DNA of 29,972 nucleotides from Ophiothrix spiculata (lineage: Eukaryota; Echinodermata; Ophiuroidea; Amphilepidida; Ophiotrichidae). The notes under the pieces are model-generated. The model was given only the letters and a program-made list of their open reading frames with translations, made no database searches and was not told the origin of the DNA. The translations under genes and the position numbers were made by a program. The number at the start of each line of letters is the position of its first letter. Position 1 is the stretch's first letter. The stretch is taken from assembly GCA_000969725.1 (NCBI GenBank), contig JXSR01S033481.1, one strand, 5' to 3'. Below, piece after piece: positions 10,007 through 21,060 of the stretch.

Positions 10007-10523
10007 TGTGTTTCAGCTATTCATGTAAGTAAAATGACTGTTGGTGATAGTATGTTTCTAGGAATTACATCTAGTATAATCATATTTAGTATAAAAATAT
10101 TTGAAACACTCAGTGGCCTAACCAGAATGAAGGTGGTAGGAGATAAGGGCAGGATTCCCCTGATCAAAGTCCTTCCCTCTACTTCTTGTCCCCAAATATG
10201 AAAATGACGGGGTAAATGAATGGAGGTTTTACAGTTTATACTTCCTTTTGCAACTGTCTACCCCCTCCCATTTCAAATGAAATGCCTAGATATGTCTCTT
10301 GTGAAATGCATATTGCATTGGCATGCCAGAATTTCCAAATATATTCAAAATATATTCCAATTAATTTTCACAAAAATGCATTATGGTTGAAGAAATCTAT
10401 TTTGGTAAAGTGTAGAAACCAATAACAAAGTAAGCTATCTACTCATTGAACAATAGGAGTTTCCTATCAAGAATAAGTCATTCACAGAGTTTGATAGGAA
10501 ACTAAAGCACCATGTTTACCTAA
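10007..10523. other. Non-coding stretch without recognised features
   Basis: A 69-codon open frame (10216-10425, plus) has no recognisable features. Nothing else is supported. Confidence 0.5.
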
Positions 10524-10766
10524 CCCTAACCATACTGAGCAATTTCCTCGGAAATCTGCACGTTAAAAATGGCGGGTTTCCACCTGGAATCGAACCCGGG
10601 ACCACTCACTTCCCAACCCAACTGTCACTATGTCAAGCCACCGAGTACGCGCTGCCATGGCAGCGATTTTGTGACAATTGCTAACTTCTGTCTATGACGT
10701 ATTTGGACTTAGGCGAGTTTCCTACCTACGTGGATTGTGATTTTGTGTGATTTGGTACGGTTAGGG
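10524..10766 (-). mobile_element. TTAA-class MITE with tRNA-like module, divergent copy 3
   Basis: Ends are CCCTAACCATAC and, inverted, CCCTAACCGTACC. The flanks are CTAA (10520-10523) and TTAA (10767-10770). The right subterminal region shares ATGACGTATTTGGACTTAG with the copy at 6230-6485. A minus-strand tRNA-like module has B box GGTTCGATTCC (complement of 10586-10596) and CTCGGTGGCTTGACATAG upstream. A 16-bp palindrome CGCTGCCATGGCAGCG lies next to it, in the same relative place as in copy 1. It appears older or of a different subfamily. Confidence 0.7.
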
Positions 10767-10804
10767 TTAAAGCAGTTATTGTCAAAATGACAGTATTGTT
10801 TTAT

Positions 10805-11236
10805 AATTAACTTTTAATTTTTATTTTGTAAGCACTGTAAGGCTTGATACAGATGAGTATAGATGACACTAACAACAGATTTGACTGAGAATCTGACAGG
10901 ATATACAAAGCAAAGCTTATCTTTTTATGTTTGCTGCTTGAATTTTAAGTTGTTGTTTTTTTATCAAAGACAAGAGTCCTCATAATCCATTGCAAAGTAA
11001 ATTGGATTTGTTAGCTTTAGTGGGCAATGCCTGTTTTTATAAAGCTGAGAAGCTGTTTGCTGATTGATTTTTAAGTTATCTTTTTATTTTATCAAAGACA
11101 AGCATCTTCATAATCTGTTGAAAAGCAATTTAGTTTTGTTGGCTTTAGCATGTGATGTATGTTTTGTAAAAGCTGGGGGAAAACAGATGTAGATTTGAAT
11201 GTGGCAGATTTTCTACAATTATATTGTTTTTCTTCC
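10805..11236 (+). repeat. Two-level tandem repeat, unit 1
   Basis: The first of two about 432-bp units starts at AATTAACTTTTAATTTTTAT. Within it, a sub-unit of about 126 bp is itself duplicated (from 10929 and 11055), marked by GTTTGCTG and ATCAAAGACAAG. The unit also contains the small inverted repeat CAGATT...AATCTG. Confidence 0.8.
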
Positions 11237-11690
11237 AATTAACTTTTAATTTTTATTTTGTGAGCACCAAAAACTTGATACAGATGACATGTTTTAAACT
11301 AAAAGTATATAATAGACAACATTGACAACAGATTTGACTGAGAATCTGACAGGATATACAAAGCAAAGCTTATCTTTTTATGTTTGCTGCTTGAATTTAA
11401 GATAGCTTTTTGTTTTATCAAAGACAAGAGTCCTCATAATCCATTGCAAAGTAAATTGGTTTTGTTGGCTGTAGCATGCAATGTCTGTTTTTGTAAAAGC
11501 TGAGAAGATGTTTGCTGCTTAAATTTCAAGTAATCTTTTTGTTTTATCAAAGACAAGCATCCTCATTACCCATTGAAAAGCAATTTGGTTATGTTGGCTT
11601 TATCATGTGATGTATGTTTTGTAAAAGCTGAGAGAAAAAAAAGAGATGTAGATTTGAATGTGGCAGACTTCCTACAATTAATTTGTATTC
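11237..11690 (+). repeat. Two-level tandem repeat, unit 2
   Basis: This copy of 10805-11236 shares the AATTAACTTTTAATTTTTAT start, the two sub-units (from 11382 and 11510, 128 bp apart) and the TTTGAATGTGGCAGA end. The matching sub-unit order shows the small duplication came before the large one. A 61-codon frame within it is not a gene. Confidence 0.8.
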
Positions 11691-12104
11691 AAATTTCATT
11701 GTTCTGTGTTCTCTTAAAAACAAAATCAAGTGCAGATTCTCTGTTTTGTACAGTATGATATTGAACTCACATTTTTAGGATGAAAAATGTGATGCAAACA
11801 TCTTTGGTCCAAACGTCAAAATTAAGTTTTTATACAGTTTGTTTATTCCTCTTTAACATGATACAAAACTTGTGTGTGTGAAACTGACTTTTAGAGCCAA
11901 AACTGAACAACCAAGATCACACTTTGGCAATCACATTTCCAAGTAAAATATGTTTGAAATTCAAAATGTTCAATAAAGCCTAAACAATGCTATTAGATTA
12001 CTGGAATTACAAGTACCACTTCTAAACCCCATAACATTATATGTTTTCATGTCAGATTTCAACCTTATAGCTTAACAAATTATAAAATCTGTCAAAATGT
12101 TTAC
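11691..12104. other. Non-coding stretch without recognised features
   Basis: AT-rich DNA between the tandem repeat and the mariner-like element. No feature is supported. Confidence 0.5.
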
Positions 12105-12106
12105 TA

Positions 12107-13106
12107 CGAGGGTCATTCAAAAAGTTCTACCTGTTGTATCATAACTTTTGTTCTATTGAAGGAAATTACTTGAAAATTGGCAAAAATATAGCTAAGAATG
12201 TACCTACACATGGTGAAACAACCAATTCAATATAATAATACAGATTTCTGATGGTGACCTGAAACCACAGTAAGGTTTGGTAACACCAGAAACAGTGAAA
12301 TATTTAAATGACATTGCACCTGAAATTATATAGGCAGCTAATGTAAGAATAACTATCTGTATACCCAAATTTTAAGTGAGTTACTAAACAAATTTAAGAT
12401 GAAAGTGTACCTAAGAGTCCAGCAAGTCATTTATCAATGACAAAGTAATTCCCAATATTTGAAAGGATACATTTTACCCTCTCAGATTACGAATATCAGA
12501 ATAGAGTGTTTCTCTATAGCATGGCTTTTCAAAGTGCATTTTTATGTGAAAAACAACATTTTACGTTACTACGCTACATTTGTTTAGTCAAAAAATTGAA
12601 ATTAGTTCCCCTTCTGATCTACTATGAAAATATATATCAAAAATAAAGCTTCATAATACCGTCATTTTACATCTTGTTTTTTAAGTTTAATTTCTCCGTA
12701 AACTGTGTCTTTGGTGATTTTAATGATATTATTTCATGGGCTTTTTGTTCCTATTATTGTTGAGCCTGTGAATGACCATTATTATCAGTTTAGGTCAGCT
12801 TTTTTAATCATCCCGTATACTTGTATGGTCATTCCTATGTTTTATTAAATTTTCATTGTATAGCAATACTAAACAGCTACGTTATGGCCTTTTATTAAAT
12901 TCTCTGTACTTGAGCCCCTTTCAAAAATACTGCACAAGTTTTGACCATTTCCAGTGTACAAAGTCTTAATGTGGTTTTCAAATCACCTGCCAAAAATCTA
13001 GAAAAGATATTGATACGTTTTTTTACTATGTGTAGGTGACATTATTAGCTATATTTTGCCAATTTCCAAGAAGCCACCTTTATTAGAACTTTTTGAATGA
13101 CCCTCG
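12107..13106. mobile_element. Mariner-like non-autonomous element, 1,000 bp
   Basis: Both ends begin with the identical inverted sequence CGAGGGTCATTCAAAAAGTT and are flanked by TA (12105-12106 and 13107-13108). Similarity between the ends continues inward for about 90-120 bp, including GAAATTGGCAAAA-type, ATATAGCTAA and CCTACACAT motifs; the right arm lacks about 30 bp. CGAGGG ends with TA duplications fit mariner-type transposons (from memory). I find no transposase remnant in the interior, so it is a long MITE or a heavily replaced derivative. Confidence 0.8.
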
Positions 13107-14251
13107 TATATAGAAAAAATGCTCGTCCTAATTTTGAACCACAAGTGGTGGAAATTGGCAGTATTTACATGACTGTCCCATGGATTTTTCATGCTAAAAA
13201 CTAAATTTATTGAAAGTATACTCTTTAAGGAACCCAAATTTTACCATACCAAAATCAACCTCCCAATTTTTTCCACACATTTTCAACTTCAGCCAACTGT
13301 GTTTCTCAACTTGTCACAAGGTCGTACCTTTTAATGTGCCATGTCACCAATGTGAACCATCTTTCTGCCCCAAATGGTATAGATTTTCATATAAAATATA
13401 AGCCACAAATCACAAAGTTTAATTTTCATCACTTTAATGAGTAATAAATATTTCAAAAAAATGTTACCTATTTGGGAAAGCATGGTGTTAAAAGCCAACA
13501 GAAACCATATTACCATGGGGGAGTATTACAATTTAAAATGTGCTAAATGAAAATACTAAAGGTAATCATTACGTGACTGTGGAGAGATGTACAAGTATCT
13601 TCTGGTTTTATATTACATCCAATTAGGCACTGTAAATCCAATTGAAAGGATACAAGTGGCCAAGAACTTGAGGAGAAGTGATGATGTAAATTACCGTAGT
13701 ATCCAATTTCTACCTGTATGAGAGGTTTTGGGGCATAGGATTACTTTGCATTCTTGATATATGTTTTAAAACACCAAGCAAGAAGAAACAAAACAAGCTT
13801 TATTATGTAACCAGAATTATGGTATATTTCTATTAAATCATACGTTCAGGCCTGCAAAAACATAGTTTGTCCCTGTTGAAACATAAATGGTAAATATATT
13901 TAAAATTAGATCAAAAAGCACCTGATTTGCACTGTATGCAGTTTATGCAACTGTACTTCATTGAAATTATTCTTTTGTTTATTTCCAACTAATAAAGAAA
14001 AATGCCTTGATACCTTCACACTTTGACAAACTGTAGCATTCCCTTCAAAATTTGCCAAAATGCTGTGATACCCTGAAAAATTGTTGAATTCAAAGAGAAT
14101 TTAAATTTAGACTTGCCTTTCAGCCTTTCAAGAACTGCTGTGCCCACAAGAGGCTTATTGCAATTATATAGTTGAGTTATTCTAGTGGTGATTACATGCT
14201 GAAATGATAAAATCGAATGATTTCCCAAATATAAATAGGCACACTTAAATA
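13107..14251. other. Non-coding stretch without recognised features
   Basis: Short open frames only. No repeat boundaries or RNA genes are supported. Confidence 0.5.
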
Positions 14252-14346
14252 ATATAATAGACAACATTGACAACAGATTTGACTGAGAATCTGACAGGAT
14301 ATACAAAGCAAAGCTTATCTTTTTATGTTTGCTGCTTGAATTTAAG
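14252..14346 (+). repeat. Perfect 95-bp copy of part of the 11.3-kb tandem repeat
   Basis: All 95 bases are identical to 11307-11401, starting ATATAATAGACAACATTGAC and ending at TTGAATTTAAG. Identity stops abruptly on both sides. The matching region of tandem unit 1 is less similar at its left side, so unit 2 is the closer relative. Confidence 0.85.
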
Positions 14347-14558
14347 TTGAAAACCATGTTAGGATGGTTGACCTGTTTTTTTTTTTAAATATGTCTATTA
14401 AAAACATTGCGAAATTTGTTATAATCAGGAGAAAATCTTGAGCTATACAAATTGCTTAAGAGCAAAATATGGTGAAGCCAGACCTAAGAAAATGGAACCA
14501 AAAGTAAAACTCTACCTATGGAATTGATCTTAAGGGTGATGCTTAACAATTCACAGTT

Positions 14559-14626
14559 GCCATTAGGCAATATAGTACAGGGGCATATGTCACATTTGCC
14601 ATTCACATTAGCCATTAGGCAATATA
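14559..14626 (+). repeat. 16-bp direct duplication
   Basis: GCCATTAGGCAATATA occurs at 14559 and again at 14611. It is a short local duplication, overlapping a 74-codon minus-strand open frame that has no recognisable features. Confidence 0.75.
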
Positions 14627-15235
14627 TTTCTAGGAAGCAAAGGAAGTGGTGCAATTCTGACCTTAGCTTAGATGAAAAAAGGTGATAGCTTGAGGACGGT
14701 GGGTTCAAGGTTCAGAGTAATGTCTGCTATAATGCATCCTGACACTGGATAGTGTTACCATGATACAAAATTATGCTATAATTAATCTAATATAATGAGC
14801 TCTCTCAGAAACCAATGACTCCAATAATACAAGTGTTACTATGACCATGATGTAATTTATAGAACTGATATTACAATTACAGACTGAGGGAACATGAAGC
14901 AGACATGGAAACATTTCAGTGGCTTTTACTTATATGCAAATACTTGTATTTGCAATTAATCTTCATTTATATACTGCTCACTTGCTTGAATCGGACATTT
15001 AATATTCAAAATGATTATGATTGTAGGAAAAAATGAAATTAATGCCTCTTAATGTAGTGCATTCTTGGAATATATATTTTGGTGTCCTCAATATATATTA
15101 ACAATATCATAATGATTTGAATTTGAAGACCAAATATTTGAGTTGCCAAATATTAAAATACTTATGTTTTATCATGAGGTCTGTATCATCTAATAACCAC
15201 TACTGAACAATGTAAATTGATAAATCTGGTTTAAT
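14627..15235. other. Non-coding stretch without recognised features
   Basis: AT-rich DNA with no supported features. Confidence 0.5.
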
Positions 15236-15620
15236 TTATAATAATAATAATAATGATATTTTTACAGTGCCTTTTAACCAAATAGGATACAAAGCGCTCA
15301 TGATTTGCTGCAGGTAGATCGTCATAACCATTTCACTTCACTTAGAAGTGCTTCCAAAGAGCACATTCTATCAGTACTATGGTTGTAATATTCACCCTTT
15401 GTGCAGCTTCCCATAACCTTGGTGAGAGTAGACTCAGATGGACAAATCTAATGACAGTTTTAGATGCAGGAGGAAGACCGGAGTAACAGGAGTAAAACCT
15501 ATGGAAGCAAGTATGGACTGTAAACCAAATGCACATACAGCGCCGGGGCCAGGAATTGAACCCAGGACACCCGAAAACTCAAAGCGAGGGAAGTAACGCT
15601 ACGCTAACCCACTTCCCCCA
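15236..15620 (-). mobile_element. tRNA-derived SINE with (ATT)n tail
   Basis: On the minus strand the head lies near 15620 and the tail near 15236. The head has A-box-like TAGCGTAGCGTT (complement of 15595-15606) and B box GGTTCAATTCC (complement of 15552-15562), at tRNA-like spacing. The body is about 250 bp. The tail contains AGCGCTTTGTATCC, then GGCACTGTAAAAATATC, then ATT repeats (plus strand 15238-15254 reads as AAT units). The layout head-body-LINE-like tail-simple repeat is that of a full-length SINE. The minus-strand open frame at 15342-15536 is part of the SINE body. Confidence 0.8.
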
Positions 15621-16500
15621 AATTCTGCTTTTATATACCACACTTTGTGATCTTTGTTTTGAAACAAAAAATTATGAGTTGTGAATACAAAATCAAGCTT
15701 GTCCAAAAATATATTGTGCTCTAAAGAAATGTGTTAACCCGGCCTATTTCCAGTAATTAGAGAAGCGGTTTTGAAGTTGTAAAACAAGTAAGAACATGGA
15801 ATTAATTTTCTACAAATAGATCCAATTACCTTTTGTGTAACGAGATTGTTTGTTACTGCTTTAGGCTTAAGCTTTGTAACCCTGGTAATGTAGGTGAAGT
15901 TGATTGTGATTATTTTGGTCTTTATATTGTTGTTTATTTTTATATTGTTGTTTTTCCCCAGTTTTTGAGGGAAAAGGTTGTGTAAATTCAACAAATTTAG
16001 CAAGATAATCAGAACAGCATTGAATTTTGACACCTAGGTGCAAAAGGTCTTGGCTTTTTGTTACTGTCGTTTTTATGAATTGTTTGACATAAAATATGTT
16101 TTATATCAACTACAAAAAGTTGGATCATTTTTCAAATTAACAGCAATGAAAGATACATTTCTTAACATAAAGCGTAACTTTGAACAGAGAGTTATAAGCT
16201 TAAATGCAACCAAAATTGACTCTTTCTCTGGGTTTATTTACAGACAATCTCTAAATTTTCTCATGGTGGAATAGTATGTGATCAAGAAAATAAATGGATG
16301 AGTGAGAATAATGATGAATATATTTAGTCCTCAAGTTATTTCACAATCCACTATTCATGCTTCAAGATATCTAAAATATCCGGAAGAATGCATTTATTCA
16401 ATTTCAAAGACGTTGCAAAGGAATAAGGAAACAAAAACCAATTATCAAATGTATATTAACAATCATTCTTTGTGCAATTTAGAATATTGTGCTGAGATGT
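15621..16500. other. Non-coding stretch without recognised features
   Basis: Several 60-100 codon frames occur on both strands (for example 15734-16033 minus). They are low-complexity and rich in Asn, Ile and Lys, as expected by chance in AT-rich DNA. Confidence 0.5.
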
Positions 16501-16539
16501 ATTTTAGCAAATAATTTTGAACAAAAAAACACCATCACA

Positions 16540-17200
16540 ATATCGTTATGTAGATTGTTTCCAAGTACAACTGTAAAACAACCTGCTTATCTTTACAGCA
16601 ATGCTCTGTCACAAACATTCTTGAGAAAACATATGTTTCTGTCTCAATATTGCATAAAGTTTAATATAAAAAAAAAAGCTGTATACATTTTGTTGAAACA
16701 AAACCTGTCTATCAGTTTTGTATTTGATGATAACACTATTTCAAGCATTCAGATCAGATTTCTTTTCAGATATTCAGTAAATGAATATTCATGACTCATT
16801 TTATGACTTAACAAATTGTAAAAGCAACCATAATCGAATGGAGTATATATCAAAGTGTTAAGAGAATTAAACTATCAGATACATTATTACAAATTGCAGG
16901 TTGCATGTCAATGTTATCCTTAATTAAACCATATCATAAATAATACATTGTAATTGAAACTACGATGCTATGTTTATTCAATTCTTAAACATGATTTATT
17001 GAGATTCCTTGCATTATGTTCTGTTTCTGTATCCTTGAATTATATTAATATTTGATGGTGGATCTGAAAAAGACATGTTTCAAACACCTCTGGGAAATAT
17101 AAAGTAATATAATTATGTATTTTGTAAATCTACTTTAACTAATATTTAACACACTAGTAATTTGGAGTTGAAATAGCTTATTATTGTTTAAAGTAATGAG
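16540..17200. repeat. Segmental duplication block A, left copy
   Basis: Homologous to 27915-28640 in the same orientation. Matching landmarks include CTTGAGAAAACATATGTTTC versus CTTGAGAAAA..CACATGTTTC, then TGAATATTCATGA with ACTAACAAATTG-like sequence, and AATATTTGATGGTGGATC versus AATATTTGTTGAGGGATC. Divergence is substantial with many small indels. An open frame (16489-16794) lies here but is not conserved as a frame in the other copy. Confidence 0.65.
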
Positions 17201-18084
17201 CTTTGACGTAAACTTTGTAAAAGGTTAAAGAACAAGAGGAAATTGATAATATTCTCGTCAATAGAAGAGAGTGATGTCAGGGGAATAAATTAACTGAATA
17301 TTTTCATGCAGATTCATAATGACAAATTAAACTTGTTAAGAACATTAAAGTTATATCCTAAAATATTGTACACTTGTGAGGTTAAATTTCAAATAATCAT
17401 TTGATTTTAAATTTACATTGTATAAACCTATTTTACTCAAACGTATGCTTGATTCAAATCTTTATGAAACGGGCCCCCTGTTGTTCTAAGTTATCTTCAA
17501 TCTTTGTAAACCTTTAAGAAATTTTAAGGAAATTAAGTCTTGGCGGATGAAAGTTACAGTAAATTTGGCAGGTGATAATTACACTATGTGTTAGGCAGGG
17601 CAACATTTCAGTAGCTTGCAGGTAAGAATTTTAAATTCAAAGGGATTAAAGTAACATGAATTAGTCTTTTTTAAGTAACAACATGTTCCAAATATTGAAC
17701 AACTATTGTCACTAAATGTTAAGTTTGGTGGGCCATGGTTTTCAATTGACATAACAATGAGATGAGATGAGGAAGTATGGTGGCACTGTTTTGTTAAACA
17801 TCATAACAAATTGCCTAAAAAGTAAGCCTCATACACTGATTTAATATCTTATTCCCATATTTTATATGTCCAGTGTAAAAATAAAGTTTCAAAATTAAAC
17901 ACTGAGATACTCAAATCAATCTGCTTATTGTATTAACCTGATTAATGGAGAATAAACTTAACAAACAACAAAGAAGAATATAAACTATATTAGAAAATTG
18001 AAAGGCCAATAGAATTTGCTAAAGAAAAGAAAATTAGTTCTACTAATCCGTAATTTATATAAAACAACAACCTTTTTCACTTGT
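17201..18084. other. Non-coding stretch without recognised features
   Basis: No supported feature. A GGGCCCCC run lies near 17471. The stretch separates duplicated blocks A and B in the left copy. Confidence 0.5.
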
Positions 18085-18800
18085 GAAGGTCTGATCAAGG
18101 ACCTATCATTTATACAGATGATGTGTTATTTCTACAAGTGATGTGTAAACAAATCATCTCAATTTGCATCAAATTGATTTAGATTTCCCTAAGCTCTTGA
18201 ATAATGATTTTTTTTTTCGAAATAGCATATTACTAAACCAGCTAAAAAAACTACCTGGCTTACCATGCACACAGAGGGTGTTTTAAGTACTTCCCATAAT
18301 TCCATTCAAAATTTGAAATCAGTAACTCAAAACAACCCACAGTTAGGACCATTTCCCATTGAACATATACCAGTACAGTAAAATGCATGTTTTAAATCTG
18401 ACACAGTACATTTATTAATAAAGCAACCAGAGAAGCAAAATTACCTTGAGAAAGGTCACACTTTAAGCTCTTTGAATATGTAAACAAATTTTTGGTAGCA
18501 CCAATAATCCAGTTTGATTAATTGTGACATTTAACATCTTTCCCATAAAAATACACAGCAGTAGTAATTTGACCCCGCTGAACATTCCAATAGTTCTTTC
18601 ATGCTCACTGGGCTGTTACTATGTATTGTGGGAAGGTCTTTTAAATCATCCTCTGCATGCAAACATCCTGTCATAGAGCCTGAATTACCGAAACAAGACC
18701 TTTAAATAAGAGGCTTTCTGCTCAAAAGATAATGAAATCCTACATTGATCATAACATGTTTATACTATAGAGGCGTCTTAATTTAATACTTTAATGCATT
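18085..18800. repeat. Segmental duplication block B, left copy
   Basis: Homologous to about 25385-25725. Shared stretches include GTGTAAACAAATCATCTC versus GTGTAAACAAACCATCTC, ATCAAATTGATT, CCTGTCATAGAGCCTGAA versus CCTGTCATAGATCCTGAA, and AGAGGCGTCT. The left copy is about 350 bp longer because of extra sequence near 18300-18640. Confidence 0.7.
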
Positions 18801-19420
18801 ATTAATAGATTATTTAAACTTGGAGATTTCACCGCGACTGCACAATAAGTAAACAATGGTTAATTATTACCAATTCTTCATTTTTCAATGCAAAAAATCA
18901 GTTTTAAGACACTTATACCTGGCAAGTTTACATTTTCGGTACAATAAAAAAAGTAACAACCATTTAAATGAAACTTAAGATATTCGTTTATCAAGATGAA
19001 CTACAGACTATATTAATAAAAGATACACACGTTACAAAGGCAATAGCATGTAGAAAATATCTCTGTCCAAATATAGGCTACAGTTCAACCTAAAATTTAT
19101 ATAGCATTAAGAAAACATTTGGATCTACAGCAAATCATTATTTCATGAGAATATCTGTTTCTGATTATAGTGTAAGATTAATCTGATTACAATACCAGAT
19201 TAAGTAAATTCGAATATGCTTTTAATAGGTGTAACTGAACTGGGTATCTAAAACTCACTGCCTCATTGACCTAAAATTTTCTTAATGGAAATATAATGGC
19301 AATAAAGTCTAAATTTCATCTATGTAATTCTGCATCTAATAGCCTGCATAAGTGCTGTGATGAAAAAACAAAACAAAACCCGACTCATCAAGCTCTATGG
19401 CTCATTTATCTCAAACTTAC

Positions 19421-19488
19421 AGTTATATGTAATGTTAATGACTTTGTATATAAGTTAAATTTTCTATATACTATTATGGTTCACTTAC
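19421..19488 (-). other. Possible recursive-splicing (RS) exon, left copy
   Basis: On the minus strand a polypyrimidine tract (TTCTTGTTTTCTATTTTCTT and onward) runs to GCACAG|GTAAGTG, junction at 19489/19488. No AG occurs for about 109 nt upstream, matching the AG-exclusion zone of a real 3' splice site. The AG is followed at once by a consensus 5' splice site, so splicing here would regenerate a donor. A second donor-like GTAAGT follows 68 nt downstream (complement of 19416-19420), giving an RS-exon layout. All frames of the 68 nt are stopped. The junction is conserved at 29079/29080. No transcript evidence is available. Confidence 0.45.
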
Positions 19489-19779
19489 CTGTGCATTTAA
19501 TATGATGTGACGACAGGTGGAAGCAAGCATGGAAGAAAATAGAAAACAAGAATTATCAAAATATCAGTTTGAAAAGATTATATATTCACACAAAGGTACC
19601 TCTGTTATGTAGCTAGATTGAAATATAACCATTTTGCTTTTAACAAAAATGTAGTACATGTATTTCAATACAAACACAAATTTACAATGAAACTGAAGGA
19701 TTGGGTACCAAATTAAAGGAAAATACCTGAACTAATGATTGGTTTATCTCAATTCTAAGATTGGATTTCAGACTTGACA

Positions 19780-20830
19780 TATTCCTTTTATAGCTTTTTT
19801 ATAACTATATACAAGAGGAAGCAAGACTTACAAAAAAACCTTCCTGAATGGATGTTTGGTAAATTATAATAAATCTATTGGCAACTCTAGGAGGAGTGAT
19901 TGACTTTGGGACTACGTGTTCCTTTCAAAGCTTTAGCATCTATCTACAAGAGGTAGCAAGATTTAAAAAAAAAAATGAATGAATGTTTGGTATATTATAA
20001 TAAATCTATTTCCAACTCTAGGAGTGATTGATTTGAGACTACATACTATTTTTAAAACTTTATTATCTATCTACAAGAGGTAGCAAGAATAAAAAACCCG
20101 AATGGATGTTTAGTATATTAAAATAAATCTATTTCCAACTCTAGGAGTGATTGATTTGGGACTACATACTGTTTTTAAAACTTTATCATCTACCTACAAA
20201 GGGTAGCAAGAATAAAAAACCTGAATGAATGTTTGGTATATTATAAAAAAAAAATCTATTGGCAACTCTAAGAGGAGTGATGACTTTGCGACTGCATATT
20301 CCTTTCAAAGCGTTATAAATACAAGAGATGCCAGGAATAAAAAGACATGAATGACAGACTGGTATATCAAATCTATTGGCCACTCTAAGAGGAGTGATGG
20401 GCTTTGGACTATATATTCCTTTTGAAACTTTATATTATCTATCTGTAAGAGATGGCAGGAATAAAAAGACCTGAATGAATGACTGGTATATCAAATCTAT
20501 TGGCAACTCTAAGAGGAGTGATTGACTTTGGACTATACTAAACTTTATATTATCTATCTATAAGAGATGGAAGGAATAAAAAGACCTGAATAAATTATTA
20601 GTATAAAAATCTATTGCCAACTCTAGGAAGAGTGATTGACTCTAGACTACATACTCCTTTCAAATCTTTTAAACTATCTACAAACGCTAACTAGAATAAA
20701 AAAAACCTGACTGAATGTTTAGTATATTATAATAAATCTAATGGCAACTCTAAGAGGAGAGCTTGACTTTGGGACTACATATTCCTGTCAAAACTGTATT
20801 ATCTATGTATAAGAGGAATAAAAATCATCC
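19780..20830. repeat. Minisatellite of eight units, 114-131 bp each
   Basis: The landmark AAATCTATTGGCAACTCTA or a close variant occurs at 19871, 20002, 20125, 20252, 20369, 20493, 20607 and 20734. Units carry AGGAGTGATTGACTTTGG, ATCTATCTACAAGAG and AAAACCTGAATGAATGTTTG-type stretches. Units are diverged, with A-run length differences. The homologous block at 29300-29420 contains a single unit (landmark at 29374), so the array arose after the segmental duplication or collapsed in the other copy. Confidence 0.85.
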
Positions 20831-21060
20831 TTGAAAAGCTTTCTAAACCCACATCATCCAGCTCTGCCACTTTAAATGTGAATAACAATACGTGAATGAC
20901 ATTATCTATGGTACTCATAATGGGTTAAAGTGTATAAACTAAATTAAATTTCCTATTTAAACATAATGAGTAAATTTTGGGTCAGATAGGAACAAAATAG
21001 TTTCTAAATTCAAGCTGACAATCTAAATTAGTGGATATCAATAAGCACATTGCAATACTT

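Larger units (their letters stand above)
19130..21060. repeat. Segmental duplication block C, left copy
   Basis: Homologous to about 28760-29640. Landmarks are TTACAATACCAGAT, GTTAATGACTTTGTA, TTCACTTACCTG with CATTTAATATGATG, GACAGGTGGAAG, and the 31-bp identical run at about 20938-20968 starting TAAACTAAATTAAATTTCCT. The left copy is more than 1 kb longer, mainly because of the tandem array at 19780-20830. Confidence 0.8.

Noticed and set aside
10521-10533. Telomere-like TAACCCTAACC and the matching TTAGGGTTA near 10763
   Set aside because: They are the inverted ends of a TTAA-flanked element, not a tandem telomeric array.
14016-14357. 113-codon minus-strand open frame
   Set aside because: It overlaps the perfect copy of a tandem-repeat fragment and has no recognisable features.
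16489-16794. 101-codon plus-strand open frame in block A
   Set aside because: The paralogous block at 27.9-28.2 kb has many indels and does not preserve the frame.
19780-20830. Array of C/D-box small nucleolar RNA genes (GTGATGA near 20276 and CTGA about 80 nt later)
   Set aside because: The C-box match is perfect in only one unit, most units read GTGATTGA, and no terminal stem pairs next to the boxes.
19780-20830. CRISPR array
   Set aside because: Units are diverged, lack a constant-repeat/variable-spacer pattern, and the setting is eukaryotic.
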